Source of the DNA: Atkinsonella hypoxylon
Lineage: Eukaryota; Ascomycota; Sordariomycetes; Hypocreales; Clavicipitaceae
Length of the DNA stretch: 39,675 bases
NCBI GenBank assembly: GCA_000729835.1
Contig: JFHB01000259.1
Span: 1-39,675 of the forward strand
Direction of reading: 5' to 3'
How positions within the stretch are numbered: position 1 is the first letter of the stretch; each line of letters begins with the position of its first letter. Positions 1 to 11,000 of the stretch are shown piece by piece. Both the position numbers and the translations under genes were made by a program. The notes beneath the pieces were generated by a model that saw only the letters and a list, made by a program, of their open reading frames with translations, was not told the origin of the DNA and did not search any database.

Positions 1-850
1 AGCACTATTTAATGTAGAAAAAGTGCTTAGTTTATACTAATTAATCTATCTTTAATATATTTCTCTCTATTAATTCTATAAAAGATACCTTCTATAGTAA
101 AGCTAACGCTAACTAAGGTAAAAATGCTAACTAAGAGGCTAGCTGTAAATAAACTAGTAGAAATACCTATTAAGCGTAAGACTAATGCCTTCTAGGTAAA
201 ACCCTCCTTAAAGCTACTAGAAACGTCCTTTAGCTTTACTTTCTAGAGAGAACTAATAGCTTACTATAACTAACTAATAATTTACTTCTATTACTAATGC
301 TTAAGGATTAAAATAAGCTATATATATATAAAGAAATACACTAAAGGGATCTAATAGAAAATTTACTTTAATATAGATTAATTTTTAATGCTTTTAACAC
401 TATATAGAACAATCTTACATAAGGAATATACTATATAGATTTAATAAATTAGCTTTATTATATAAGATTAATTTATAGAATTTAATATTATTTAGAATAA
501 TTTTGCGCAACTTTACTTATATATAGGTTATAGAATAAGCTTTAACGCTCTATTAGGTTTAAGGAAATCTATTAATTTAATATATAGATTTAATAGTTAC
601 TAGATTATAAGTGTAATTTAGGCATTATAAGTATATAGAGAAAAATGTATAAATATAGCAACCTATACTGTAGATTACACTATAATAACAACAATATATA
701 CTTACGCAATAAAACAATAACTACCTTTTTACGCCTTTTATAACAGCTAGATTAATAAGTTATTTAGTTTAATCTAATATACCTTTTAATAACTAACAAT
801 TAATTTTTAGAACAGCTAGAACAGCTAATCTTTTTTGTAGAAGCAGCACT
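1..850 (+). pseudogene. C-terminal part of unrecognised Gypsy ORF3 (copy 2)
   Basis: Read from base 1, this stretch keeps the same frame as the matching minus-strand region of Gypsy-1 (6572-7432) for almost its whole length; an extra T appears only near 800. The frame is broken by many TAA/TAG codons, which are what RIP makes from CAA, CAG and TGG. I do not recognise the protein. It follows integrase in the element and reads toward the 3' LTR. The open-frame bias is clear in the first ~300 bases and weak afterwards, so the true stop codon may lie well before 850. See the Gypsy-1 ORF3 entry. Confidence 0.4.
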
Positions 851-1093
851 TATTATAGGATAATTCTATAGACCTATAGGTCACTAGTGCATGTAACTGC
901 AATTATATATAAGTAGTTAGAAGCAACACTTAAGTAGTTAGATTAAACAATTAACAATTATTTACTAGAACACTATTACTAAATACTTCTTACAGAAGCT
1001 CTTACGACTTCTCTTACGATTTATTGCATAACCTGTTGAATCCAACAACCTATCGTTACTTCCGACAAACCCACGTCGGATCCCACTGTAACA
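851..1093 (+). repeat. Gypsy-2 3' LTR (243 bp)
   Basis: Same length and sequence family as the two Gypsy-1 LTRs, in the opposite orientation. The start reads TATTATAGG (RIP-altered from TGTTACGGG-type) and the end reads CACTGTAACA. It is the end of the plus-strand element at 1-1093. Confidence 0.88.
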
Positions 1094-1545
1094 TTACTGC
1101 TTACATTAGCTACTAAGGGTTCTAGCTAATAGTATTATATCTCTTCTTACTAAACCTAGCTAATCTATAGTTAGTTATACTAATCTCTTTAGTTATACTA
1201 AAGACTCCTAGTTAAGCAACTACTAATTAATGTTAGTAGACTAAGGGTCTTATTTATACTCCTTTAAGTTAGCTCTATAACTAGTTTACTAGTGCACTAG
1301 TATTTACATTAAAGAGGTTTAAATTTAGTTATTTAGGAGTTATATTTAACTAGGAAAAGAGGCTATATTATATACCTTATTAGATGCCTTATATACCTTA
1401 GGTATAGTGTTGTGTTAAAGGGGAATTAAGGGGTATTAGCGACCTCGATGTAAGTGGAGACTAATATGCAGATGCAACTAATTAGCAGTTGTATCTACCT
1501 ACGCAGGTGCCGGAATCGCACGATGGAGTTATAACGATTCCAACA
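1094..1545 (-). mobile_element. Copia-B2: 5' end fragment (leader plus 5' LTR)
   Basis: Matches 38132-38578, the leader and 5' LTR of Copia-B1, in the same orientation. The element runs leftward (minus strand), so this is its 5' end: LTR at 1231-1545, then ~130 bp of leader. It is cut at 1093/1094 by the Gypsy-2 LTR; the rest would be beyond that insertion, outside the window. On its right it abuts a Gypsy gag fragment at 1546, which is probably its insertion target. Confidence 0.82.
1231..1545 (-). repeat. Copia-B2 5' LTR (315 bp)
   Basis: Same length as the two Copia-B1 LTRs (32267-32581 and 38264-38578). It runs from TGTTAGTAGAC to GATTCCAACA and contains the palindrome ACTAGTGCACTAGT found in all three copies. 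Confidence 0.88.
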
Positions 1546-1897
1546 CTCTCCTTAAGCTTAAAAAGCTAAAATTGCAATATCTAAGATAGAGCAACTTTAG
1601 AAGGAGCTTAGTAGAAGGAATTATATTCCTTTTACTAATAAAGAACTTAAAACTATACACTAATTCTATAAATTTTACTGTTAAAATCTAGATTTTTAGG
1701 TTTAAAAAAGGGATCTTATACCTTAGGAAAAAAGAAGCTTACTACTTTATCTTACTTACTATAAATTCGTTAATAGACAGCTTAAATTGTATAACTAACC
1801 TAAGCTAGTAGAACTACCTTCTTACTAGAATACTATTAATGCTTCTATAGTACAGTAGGTATAAAGGTAGGTTAATAGAATTGTTAATAAAGCTAAA
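1546..1897 (+). pseudogene. Gypsy gag fragment, N-terminal part, plus strand
   Basis: Nearly identical, in reverse complement, to about 15780-16135 at the start of the Gypsy-1 gag region. In one frame it reads as a Lys/Gln-rich helical polypeptide beginning AKIAISKIEQ, interrupted only by TAG/TAA at former CAG/CAA codons. This is the capsid end of a Ty3/gypsy polyprotein by position (just inside the 5' LTR of Gypsy-1); there is no diagnostic motif in the fragment itself. It is bounded by the Copia-B2 LTR on the left and an LTR-like block on the right. Confidence 0.65.
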
Positions 1898-2343
1898 TAT
1901 TATAGACTTGAGCCTATGGCTCGGGTCTTTACATAGAGTTGGAAGGAGGGGCTAGGGAGTGGGAAGAGAGTACCCTAGTGGGTGAAGGAATAGGAGCGAA
2001 CCGCGCCTAACTGTAGGTTAACTAGGGCTTCGCTAAGCACTATATAGAGAGAACAATAGTTAAGGGATAGTAGAGAAAGAGATATACCTATATAGAGGGA
2101 GGAAGGAAGACGGACTGCATTAGTCTAGGAGTTAGCTGGAGCTTAGCTAGGCTTATTAGAAGGAATCTCGGTTATAGAGTGCAGAATAAAGGGGGAGTAC
2201 AGAGGAGGGGTCCACCCTTCTCCTCTAGTATATAGCTTAGAGGATAGAGGGAGTTCTCTACTCTCTCTTTCTCTTTTCTCTCTATAATTATAGTTCTTAT
2301 TATAGACGCTAGTTAGCAGCAGCTACTAGGCCAGTCCATTACA
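1898..2343. repeat. LTR-like GC-richer block (446 bp), possible solo LTR
   Basis: This block is visibly richer in G and C than its surroundings and keeps CpA/TpG, so it was little touched by RIP. It starts TATTATAGAC and ends GTCCATTACA, compatible with a TG...CA LTR after one mutation. It has a small hairpin (GAGCC-TAT-GGCTC), a purine-rich middle and a CT-rich tract followed by TATAATTATAG near 2265-2295, like a fungal Pol II promoter. No second copy is in the window. No target duplication is visible: CTAAA on the left, GAGGA on the right. Flanks are Gypsy gag (plus) and Gypsy RT (minus), which are not adjacent in the intact element, so it marks a rearrangement joint. Confidence 0.4.
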
Positions 2344-3905
2344 GAGGAAGAGAATTAGTTAAAGCTAGTTGTTTTTAATGTCTTTACTAGGTATACTGTA
2401 ACTGTTCTTTTTGCCTATAAGCTAGAAGATAAAGAGCCTAAATCCTTCCTTATAAGCGTTAACTTTAAAGAATAAATACTTGCTAGAGTTATAGTGCTAT
2501 AGAACAGTGTTTTTATTAAGGTATACCTTTACCTCTTAGAATACTTTCTCTTTCTTAGGTTTTAGCGAAAACGTTACTTCTTAAGCTTTCTTTTAGTATA
2601 TTAGTTTTAGTAAACTATTAGCTAAGCCTTTCTTATAAAGCTTTTACAGTAAAGTAGTCTTTTATTCTTATAGTAAGTAAATTTATATATTAAACTATAG
2701 AATACTCTTCTATAAAAAGCTAGCTATATTAAATAAAGGTCTTTAGATTTATAAGATCTACTAAGAACTTAAGTTTTTAAAAGGCTTTTAGTTTATTGTT
2801 TATATTAGTAATTCTATTGCTATTAACAATAAAACCTAGTAGCTAAATAGCTAAATAGTCTATAAATAACTTCTTTATAGCTATTATTAACTTATTTTTC
2901 TCTAGAATTAATAAAACTATATTAAGGTATATAAGGTAGTCCTTAGTAGAGTTAAAGAATACAATAATGTTATTAATATAGATTTATATAAAATAATTAG
3001 TCTATATATTATTAAGTAAAAACTAGTGTATTCTTAAAGCCTATAAGCGCTATATTTAATGCTTTTAATCCTTATTTTAATATTACTACTATATAAGATT
3101 AATGCTTTTATTTTATAGAAAGCTAGTAGAAAAACCCTAATATATTAAAGAGTAAAAATATCTTCTTACTATATATATCTACTATAATATTTAATTAATC
3201 TAGTAAAGGATATATATTTAGCATTACTACACTATTAAGTAGCCTTATATTAACTATAACTTATTCTTTTCTTTCTATTAAGGTTTTAATCTATACTATA
3301 AAGGCTAGGTAAACTATAGCTACTAGGTTATCTAAATACAATATCTTTCTACTTAAATACAGCTTATTGTAAACCTTATTTAATTTAGCTTTATCTTTAG
3401 CTTTTAGTAGGTAGATTTAGATAGGTTTTAGCTACTTTTACTATTTATCTACTAAATCTACTCTTATATACTAGTCTTTAGGTATAGAAATAATACCTCT
3501 ATTATAATAAATATTGTATTTATTTGTTAAGTTAATAAGCTTAGCTATAATATTTAGGTTTAAGTTTTCTACCTTAACCTTATATTTATTATAGATATAT
3601 AGTATATCCTTAAGACAAGAGATTCTATATATAAAGATACTATTATTAACTTTTTTAAGGTTAAATCTACTACTATTACCTTTTTTCTATATTTTATAAT
3701 CTTTAGTAAGCAATAAACTATTATTAGGCGCAATATCCTTAGAAAAATATATATATAAATTAAATAGAATTATAATTATATAGTTAGCCTTAAGTTCTTT
3801 ATTATACTAAAGATAAGTAACCTTTTAATTTTTTTAGATTATAATAAATTTATCTAAATAGTTATAGGCTACTATTTACTTCTAGTTAGTTGTGCTAAGC
3901 AATAT
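2344..3905 (-). pseudogene. Gypsy-3: Ty3/gypsy reverse transcriptase fragment, minus strand
   Basis: Colinear with 11337-12904 of Gypsy-1 in the same orientation, over about 1.56 kb. On the minus strand it reads as a Ty3/gypsy RT. The active site near 2955-2970 reads YINNIIVFF where the family has Y-x-D-D-I-x-x-F-S: both catalytic aspartates became asparagine. A typical STKDYLIYL helix follows. It lacks a 17-bp insertion present beside this motif in Gypsy-1. Copia-A1 inserted at 3906, where the uninterrupted copy continues at 12905. Its right end is explained by that insertion; its left end at 2344 is a rearrangement. Confidence 0.8.
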
Positions 3906-4614
3906 TATTGAAAATAATAGGGATTACAGGACTAGATATCTAAGAGGGTAGTGGTCTCTTAGATTTAGCACCTGTAATTGCTCCTAGCAATTATCACGTA
4001 GTGGAAGCAGCAGCGGCCTAAATTAAGCTGTAGTGTATGATATAGATTACGTAGAGGCAGTAGATAACTATAATAATAGTGGTATCTTATATTGAGAGCG
4101 CTATAACGAACAAGTTAGTAAGGGTAGGATCTTAAATCTTTCTAGTCCCTTATAGACCCTCTAACTATATTAGCGAGCTGTAGTCGCTAGAAGGGGCTTG
4201 TAGGCTACTTTATAATTTCCGCAAAAAGATTTACTATATAAAAACAAAAAAATCGACTTACGGCTATATAAACGAGAAACCTATATGCACAATTTAACAA
4301 ATTCCACTAATAGTAAACAACCCTTATAAGCAACTCTATCTAACAATTATACTATTAGATAGCCCTAATTCTTAGCTTTTAAATAATATACTTCTTAAAT
4401 TTCTACCATTACTAGTTATAGAGAAAAACGCTATTAAACCTAACTATAGGTTAGGCAACTTTGCCTTAGTTAAATCCAGATGTTTTGCATCTAGTAACAG
4501 CGATATCTCTACCAAAAATCAACGTAATATAACCAAAAAAGGGTTACGTAATAGAGCAACTAGTAGGCAACTAGTAAGCATAAAAATAGACTACAGGGTA
4601 GCTTATTTTTAACA
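3906..4614 (-). repeat. Copia-A1 3' LTR
   Basis: Reverse complement of the Copia-A2 LTRs (20521-21214, 27984-28677), about 15 bp longer through small indels. Plus-strand ends are TATTGAAAATAA and TTATTTTTAACA. A purine-rich tract (reads TCTAGAGGGAG on the minus strand) abuts it at 4615-4625, as expected of a polypurine tract. The CACGTG motif of the other Copia-A LTRs has become TACGTA here. Confidence 0.88.
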
Positions 4615-6328
4615 CTCCCTCTAGAAATGTAAGAAGTAACTAGTTCTATAAGCAACTTAGCTCCTTTAAAGGATATCTAAGTAAGAATTAACTAACGAAA
4701 TACAGTACTAATAATATAACTAATAATATAACTAATTCCAGCAATTCTAGGGTAGTTATAGTTGAATATAACTAGTTATTGTTGATTGTTTTTGTTGTTT
4801 TCGATTTTTAACTATTTTTCGTTACTTTTCGATTTTTTAAGTGTTTTTGTTGCTTTTATAAGCTAGCTAGAAAGCTCTAGTAACTTAATAAATTATTAAT
4901 GCTTTTAGATAGCAAGAGGCTTAGTTAGGCTATCTGCTAGCATCTAATTTGTATTAATATAACTAACCTTAGCTATACCTTTACAAATCTTTTCCCTAAT
5001 ATAGTTAAACTTTAAAAGGGTGTGCTTAGTCCTGCTATATAACGTAGGGTTGTAAGCAGTAACTATAGCGCCTTAATTATTACACCTAATAGGAATAGGA
5101 GGGGTTAAAGGCAGCTTTATCTCCTTAAAAAGGCCGTAGAGCTACTCTAATTCCCTAATAGCTTCTGATAATACATTAGATTCTGCTTCTAAGGTAGAAA
5201 GAGCAATAGTACTAGCTTTCTTCGATTTCTAGCTAATAGGTCCACTAGCTAGCTTATATAGATAAGCATAGGTTGATTTAGAAGAGACTTTGTCATTAGT
5301 AAAATCGCTATTGCAATAACTAAGGAGAGTCTTTAAGACTTCTTTACAACTAATAGTAGTATTAGAAGACTTTTTAGACTCTAAGTGTGGACTAGAACGC
5401 TTATAAACGATAGCAAAGCTTCTAGTACTACCTAAGTACTAAAGGAGGTGCTTAGAGGCGTTTAGATGCTCTATATAGGGCTTAGCTAAGAAGTTTAATA
5501 GCTACTAAACGGAAAAAGCAATATTAGCCCTAGTTAGCAACATAAGGTACATTATAGTGCCTATTATGCTCTAATAAAGCTTATAATCGGATTTTAAGAG
5601 GAGTTTTGTAACTAGTTGCTTTAGAATCCCCAGCTATATAGGGATAGAAGCTGGCTTAGCATCTAGCATTTTAAATCTTTCTAGGGCTTTAAGGATATAT
5701 TAAGATTAGTGGATTTTAATAGACCTTTTAGACCTATTACAGGTGATTTATACACCTAGAAAGAATTCTGCTGGTCCTCTATCTTCTATTAGGTAAGCTT
5801 TATATAATAGCTTCTTTAGCTTGTTAATATAGCTTAGATTTAGACCAATTAGAAGACAGTTATCTACATAAGTAGCAATATACGTAGATGTAGCTAGGTT
5901 ATAAAAGACTGCTGGGTCTAATATAAGAGGTTTAAATCTATGCTTTTAAAGTAATTCTATTAGAATTTGCTGCTATTCTCTAGAACTTTACTTTAGACTA
6001 TAGAGTGATTTTTCTAGCTTAATTACTTACTCTTTAGAGGGCTTATAATTACAGCTTTTTAGTAGCTTAGCTACTAATGGCGTTGCTTCTGCAAATTCAA
6101 TGAATCTATCTAGGATTTCTATATAAATAGCTTCCTTTAGCTTGCTATTTAAAAACGCTCCTATAAAGTCGATTTGCTTAACTTCCTAGTTATTAAAAGC
6201 TGCAAAAGCTAATAATATACGCTAGCTAGGAGGAATACTAGTTGCAGCAAAGGTCTCTAGATAGTCTTAACCTTCTATTTGCATAAATCTCTTAGCAATA
6301 AGGCAGGCCTTATATTTTATAGGATTAT
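4615..6328 (-). pseudogene. Copia-A1 reverse transcriptase C-half and RNase H
   Basis: Reverse complement of about 26330-27983 in Copia-A2. It encodes the C-terminal RT and RNase H of a Ty1/copia Pol, which copies element RNA into cDNA. The RT active site near 5850-5890 reads YVDN instead of YVDD. It retains ~68 bp (about 5990-6060) that Copia-A2 has lost, with the conserved SLY-x-LK motif. The RNase H tail ends with the ADSLTK-type motif near 4905-4945. Many TAG/TAA codons interrupt the frame. Upstream coding continues at 16405 on the other side of Gypsy-1. Confidence 0.82.
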
Positions 6329-6571
6329 TGTTACGGTGCGATCTAACGTGGGTTTGTCGGAAGTGACGATGGGTTGTCGGATTCAATAGGTTATAGAATA
6401 ATTCATAAGAGAAGTCGTAAGAGCTTCTATAAGGAGCATCTAGTAATAGTGTTCTAGTAAATAATAGTTAATAGTTCAATCTAACTACCTAAGTGTTGCT
6501 TCTAACTACTTATATATAATTGCAGTTATATACACTAGTGACCTGCAGGTCTATAGGATTATTCTGTAATA
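6329..6571 (-). repeat. Gypsy-1 3' LTR (243 bp)
   Basis: Starts TGTTACGGTGCG and ends ATTCTGTAATA (RIP-altered GTAACA). It pairs with 16162-16404. It is the 3' LTR because pol reads on the minus strand. Target duplication ATTAT precedes it at 6324-6328. Confidence 0.92.
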
Positions 6572-9330
6572 AGTGCTGCCTCTACAAAAAGAATTAGCTG
6601 TTCTAGCTGTTCTAAAATTAATTGTTAGTTGTTAGAAGGTGTGTTAGATTAAACTAAATAACTTATTAATCTAGCTGTTATAAAAGGCGTAGAAAGGTAG
6701 TTGTTGTTTTATTGCGTAAGCATGTATTATTGTTGTTATAGTGTAATCTGCAGCGTAGGTTGCTACATTTATGCATTTTTCTCTATACACTTATAATGCC
6801 TAAATTACACTTATAATCTAATAACTATTAAATCTATATATTAAATTAATAGATTTCCTTAAACCTAATAGAGCGTTAAAGCTTGTTCTATAACCTATAT
6901 ATAAGTGAAGTTACGCAAAATTATCCTAGACAATATTAAATCCTATAAATTAATCTTATATAATAAAGCTAATTTATTAAATCTATATAGTATATTCCTT
7001 ATATAAGATTGTTCTATATAGTATTAAAAGCATTAAAAATTAATCTATATTAAAGTAAATTTTCTGTTAGATCCCTTTAGTGTATTTCTTTATATATATA
7101 CAGCCTATTTTAATCCCTAAGCATTAGTAATAGCAGCAAATTGTTAGTTAGTTGTAGTAGGCTGTTAGTTCTCTCTAGAAAGTAAAGCTAAAGAACGTCT
7201 CTAGCGGCTTTAAAGAGGGTTTTACCTAGAAGGCACTAGTTTTGCGCTTAGTAGGTATTTCTACTAGTTTACCTACAGCTAGCCTCTTAGTTAGCATTTT
7301 TACCTTAGTTAGTATTAGCTTTACTGTAGAAGGTATCTCTTATAGAATTAATAGAGAGAAATATATTAAAGATAGGTTAATTAGTATAAACTAAGCACTT
7401 CTTCTATATTAAATAGTGCTAAATTTATTACTAAAGAGGCTTTATGTAGTAATAGGCTAGTTAGCTAAGCGTTCTAAGAAGCTTATATAAATACAGTTAA
7501 TTTTGTGTTATAAGCATTTACTTTCTGCCTACAGTATATTAATATTGCTAGCAACCTTTAGTAAGGTTTTATTTTTATTAATAACGTTATTAATACCTTT
7601 ATTAAATTAACTTATACTATTTAGTTAATTATATATACTATAGATAGTAGTTTATAATTTATTAAACTACTTATTAAATAGATCTCCTTTAGCCTCTATT
7701 TTAACTTAGTTAATCTTTTTATTTAACTTATTAATTTTAGTAATATAGAGGTTAAGTTGCTTCTATATAGCGTTATTACCTATAGAAGTGTCCTTAAGGT
7801 AGGCTTTAATTATTTCCTTAGCATTAAATTTATACTTCTTCTAAAGGAGACTATTACACTAGCTCTAGAATTGCACCTTAGCTAATAGAATAAAGAGTAA
7901 GTCTATACAGCTAATGCTAGCTAAAGTACCTATAATAGTACTGTTAATCCCGCTAAATTTATTAAAGAAGTAGATAGTAAGTAATGCTATCTATAACAGT
8001 AAACTAGTAAATAAATTTATAGTAATAGTTTTCTTACCTCTTTTTACTATATTGCTACTATAGTATACAGTAGCTGCTGCTTTTACCTATATCTTACCTC
8101 TTTTAGCTACTTTAGCGTTACCTATAGATACCTTAGCATCCTTACCTTTATATTGCTAGTTCTAGCGCTTTACTTTATAGTTATTATAAATCCTAAAGAT
8201 ATATATTACTGTATTCTACTAAAGTAAGTAATATATATTGTCTTTAAAGACCTTAATACTAGTTTTATCTATTATACTGCCTTTAAGAGTAAATTTATAG
8301 GTATAAGTGTAGATAGTATTTTCTATATTCTATACCTTTTCTTTAGCTCTATTAGTGTAGCAATACTAACTATAGTCTTCTATAATAGGCTTTACATTAG
8401 TAATATTAATATTATCTTTAATTTCTATAGGAATAGCGCTAAGAATAAACTTATTAACTTTTAGAATACTCTTAGTACTTCTAGGCCTACTAAAAGTGCT
8501 ATATAAGCAGTAGAAATTAAGTAATATAAGATAAGTTTTAATATTATTTAGCTCTATAGCTACTATATTACCTTTATAGTTATATTTCTACTCCTTAAAC
8601 TTAAAACCTTTACTTTTAGCGTTAAAACTATTGTTATAATTAATATATATATTAGAAGTAATATATTCTTCTTTAGGTTTAAATAGTAGTAGTATTATAG
8701 CTTAAGTATAGTTACTATTGTTATTTTCTTCTTAGAATAAGCTATCTAGGTTTACTAGAATTAATAATTCTAAACTACTAAAAGAAAAGGATAATAGTAG
8801 TAGATTTTCTATAGAAGGGATAAAAAAGGCTAAAAGTAGCTCTATAGAGGCTAGCTAGTTCTATAGGCTATAGGAATTTACTCTATAGGTAGTCTATTGC
8901 CCTTAGTGTAGTATTTTAGTGTTTAACTTTTAAAAGTAGCTAAATAATAGCCTAAAGGGATAGAAAGAGCAGCAGCTATAATAGTATTAATAAATTTATA
9001 AAGATTTTATAATATATAAAGGTATAAGAAAAAGGTTATATAGTAAAAAGCGTAAAAATTCGCAAAAGTAAAGGTAAATTTATAGAAAAAGTAGGTTAAA
9101 ATAATAGTATATAGATTTATAGGTATTTTCTTTCTAACCTCCTATAATTCTATAATATAGGTTAATTTTAATAGTTTTAATAATAATAAATAAGGATATA
9201 AAGAAAGAGATATTAAGGGATTTAAATAATCTATTATATAATAAAGGAAATTAAGACTTATAAAGAAAAGAGTTAGTAGTAGGCTTCTGCTAGCTAATTT
9301 AGAGCTTTTTAGTAGGCTATATTACTCTTT
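6572..9330 (-). pseudogene. Gypsy-1 ORF3: unrecognised long frame between integrase and 3' LTR
   Basis: Downstream of integrase, one minus-strand frame stays much more open than the other two for roughly 2.2 kb (about 9330 to 7120), with only TAG/TAA interruptions. It may continue in the same frame to the LTR at 6571, but the bias fades there. That is roughly 730-900 codons. I recognise no domain. Visible features: an N-terminal aromatic/basic stretch, a Lys/Arg-rich middle (about 8130-8020), a Ser/Thr/Ile/Leu-rich stretch (about 8000-7890) and a helical Lys/Asn/Ile-rich stretch (about 7840-7600). The apparent hydrophobic segments could be artefacts, because RIP turns Pro, Ser, Thr and Ala codons into Leu, Ile and Val. 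The 3' part recurs in Gypsy-2 at 1-850. Ty3/gypsy elements usually end soon after integrase, so this is odd. Confidence 0.5.
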
Positions 9331-9479
9331 TAATAACGCTAATACTCTTCTTCTTAATTTATAAAGTGTTTCTATAGATATTTATTTATAATTTTAGAAG
9401 TATTAACTTTAAGCTTATCTTTAGCAATCTATTAGTTATTTTTAGTAAAGAACTCTTTCTATTATATAAAGAATTCTAG

Positions 9480-11000
9480 ATATAGCTTACTTAACCTACT
9501 GTAGAAACGTTAGATTTAATAGGTATAAATTCGCTTAATTTCTTAATAGTTCTTTATACTAAACCTTTCTATTGTAATTAGCAGTAGTAGTTACTTTTTC
9601 TAGTTAAAAGAGTTTTTACTTTATTTTAGCTTCTAAAGGTAAGCTACTAATACTACTAAGTATATATATAAATCTAGTAGGAAATCTAGATAAAACAATA
9701 ATAGGCTTACTTTTATAAGAACCTTATATAGCTCTACCTATTAAGAAGACTATTTCTTTTTTAGCTTTTCTAGAAGTATATATCCTTAGTGTAATTATAG
9801 GTAGACTATATTCTTTACTTTAATATTAATAAGCTTATACTAAGCGTTATATTTAATCTTACTTAAGGCATTTACTATACTAATAGCTGTTTCTGCCTTT
9901 TATTAATATAGCTTTTAAAGTATAGCTATATTGCTTATATCTATTCTATTGCTAAAAACGTTATCTAATTAGATTAAATTAACAATAGTAGCTAGCTAGA
10001 AACTATATATAAGTTCGTTAAAGGAAATCTCTATATTAGCTGCTACTATATTATTAAGTTAGTACTATAGTGCTAGAAGTATTACAGTCTATAGTGTATC
10101 TAGATTTATAACTATATAGTATTAAACAGCAATAATAACTATTTAATTCTTCTATTTAGCTGTTCTATTTATCTATAGGTAGTAAGCTATAGCTATAAGC
10201 AATTTACTTCTAATTTAGGTAAATATACTTCTTTAAACGTTAGAAATAAACTTTAGATCTTAGTTACTTATAATTTACTTAAGAAGACTTTAGTCTAATA
10301 AATATAGTATCTATAAGAGTAGTTCTACCTAAATTTCTGCTGTATATATTATATACTTAAGTATAAAGATTGTTTACTTACTAAATAAGTAATTTACTAA
10401 ATATAGTAAGTTATAGAAGCTATATCTATCTTTTTGCTATAAAGTGTTTATTAAGCTAACTTTAGGTATATTAGTAATAAAATTAAGCAAAATTATATAG
10501 AAAAGCGTTAAAACTAACTTTAATAACCTTAATTTCTCTAGTAGCTTACTACAGTTAATTGCGTTTTTTTTATAGGTATAGCAGTAAGTAATATAGGTTT
10601 AAATCTACTTATATATCTATAGAAAGTAAACTACCTATAATTCTACTGCTATTCTATAAGCGCTAAAATAGTTTTAATTATTATAAACTATTTTAAGGAT
10701 AAATTCTACAACCTTTATAGGTATATATAGTTAAAATAGGCCTTTTCTATTATAATAGTATAAAAGCCTATTATTTTATAGAGCCTATTTATACAGCAAA
10801 ATCCTTAGTTTTTATTATTAATTTTGCTAATCCTACTTTTTATAAAAGTTCTTAATACCTTCTATAATTCTACTAAGCTTTAGATTAAAACTATAGCCTT
10901 AAATAATTTCCTCTTTTAAACCTTTATTTAATACTACTATAGCGCTATATTCTTTAGTAAAAAATACGCTTATATTAAGCTTATTAAATTTGCTATTATA
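9480..11000 (-). pseudogene. Gypsy-1 integrase
   Basis: Integrase inserts the cDNA into host DNA. On the minus strand about 10300-10140 reads as the end of the catalytic core (the family AYHPQTDGQ-E region is seen as SLLPIDK-NS-IEELN with RIP stops). It continues in another frame with ALQYQLNN-type and SPNELIY-like sequence (about 10060-9990, family S-P-N-E-x-x-Y-G-F). Near 9830-9700 it reads KVKNIVYL-L and a following GYILL...VELYKVL segment, matching the family GD-VYLRLH-GY-LPG...GPF-VL C-terminal domain. Frame changes indicate small indels as well as RIP stops. A chromodomain is not convincing in the tail. RNase H lies immediately upstream. Confidence 0.72.

Larger units (their letters stand above)
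1..1093 (+). mobile_element. Gypsy-2: 3' end of a Ty3/gypsy element, plus strand
   Basis: This is the inverted copy of 6329-7432: bases 1-40 match the reverse complement of 7393-7432, and similarity continues through the LTR to 1093. It holds the last ~850 bp of internal sequence and a complete 3' LTR. The 5' part lies outside the window. Differences from the other copy are mainly C/T and G/A transitions, as expected if both were mutated independently by RIP. On its right it abuts a Copia-B fragment, so it probably inserted into that element; the matching target duplication would be off the left edge. Confidence 0.85.

Noticed and set aside
7880..8010. Two transmembrane segments proving an envelope protein in Gypsy-1 ORF3
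   Set aside because: RIP converts Pro, Ser, Thr and Ala codons to Leu, Ile and Val, so the hydrophobicity may be secondary. No other envelope feature is visible.
9390..9600. Chromodomain at the end of Gypsy-1 integrase
   Set aside because: The expected aromatic cage and W-x-G-Y pattern could not be seen in any frame; the segment is too mutated to claim it.
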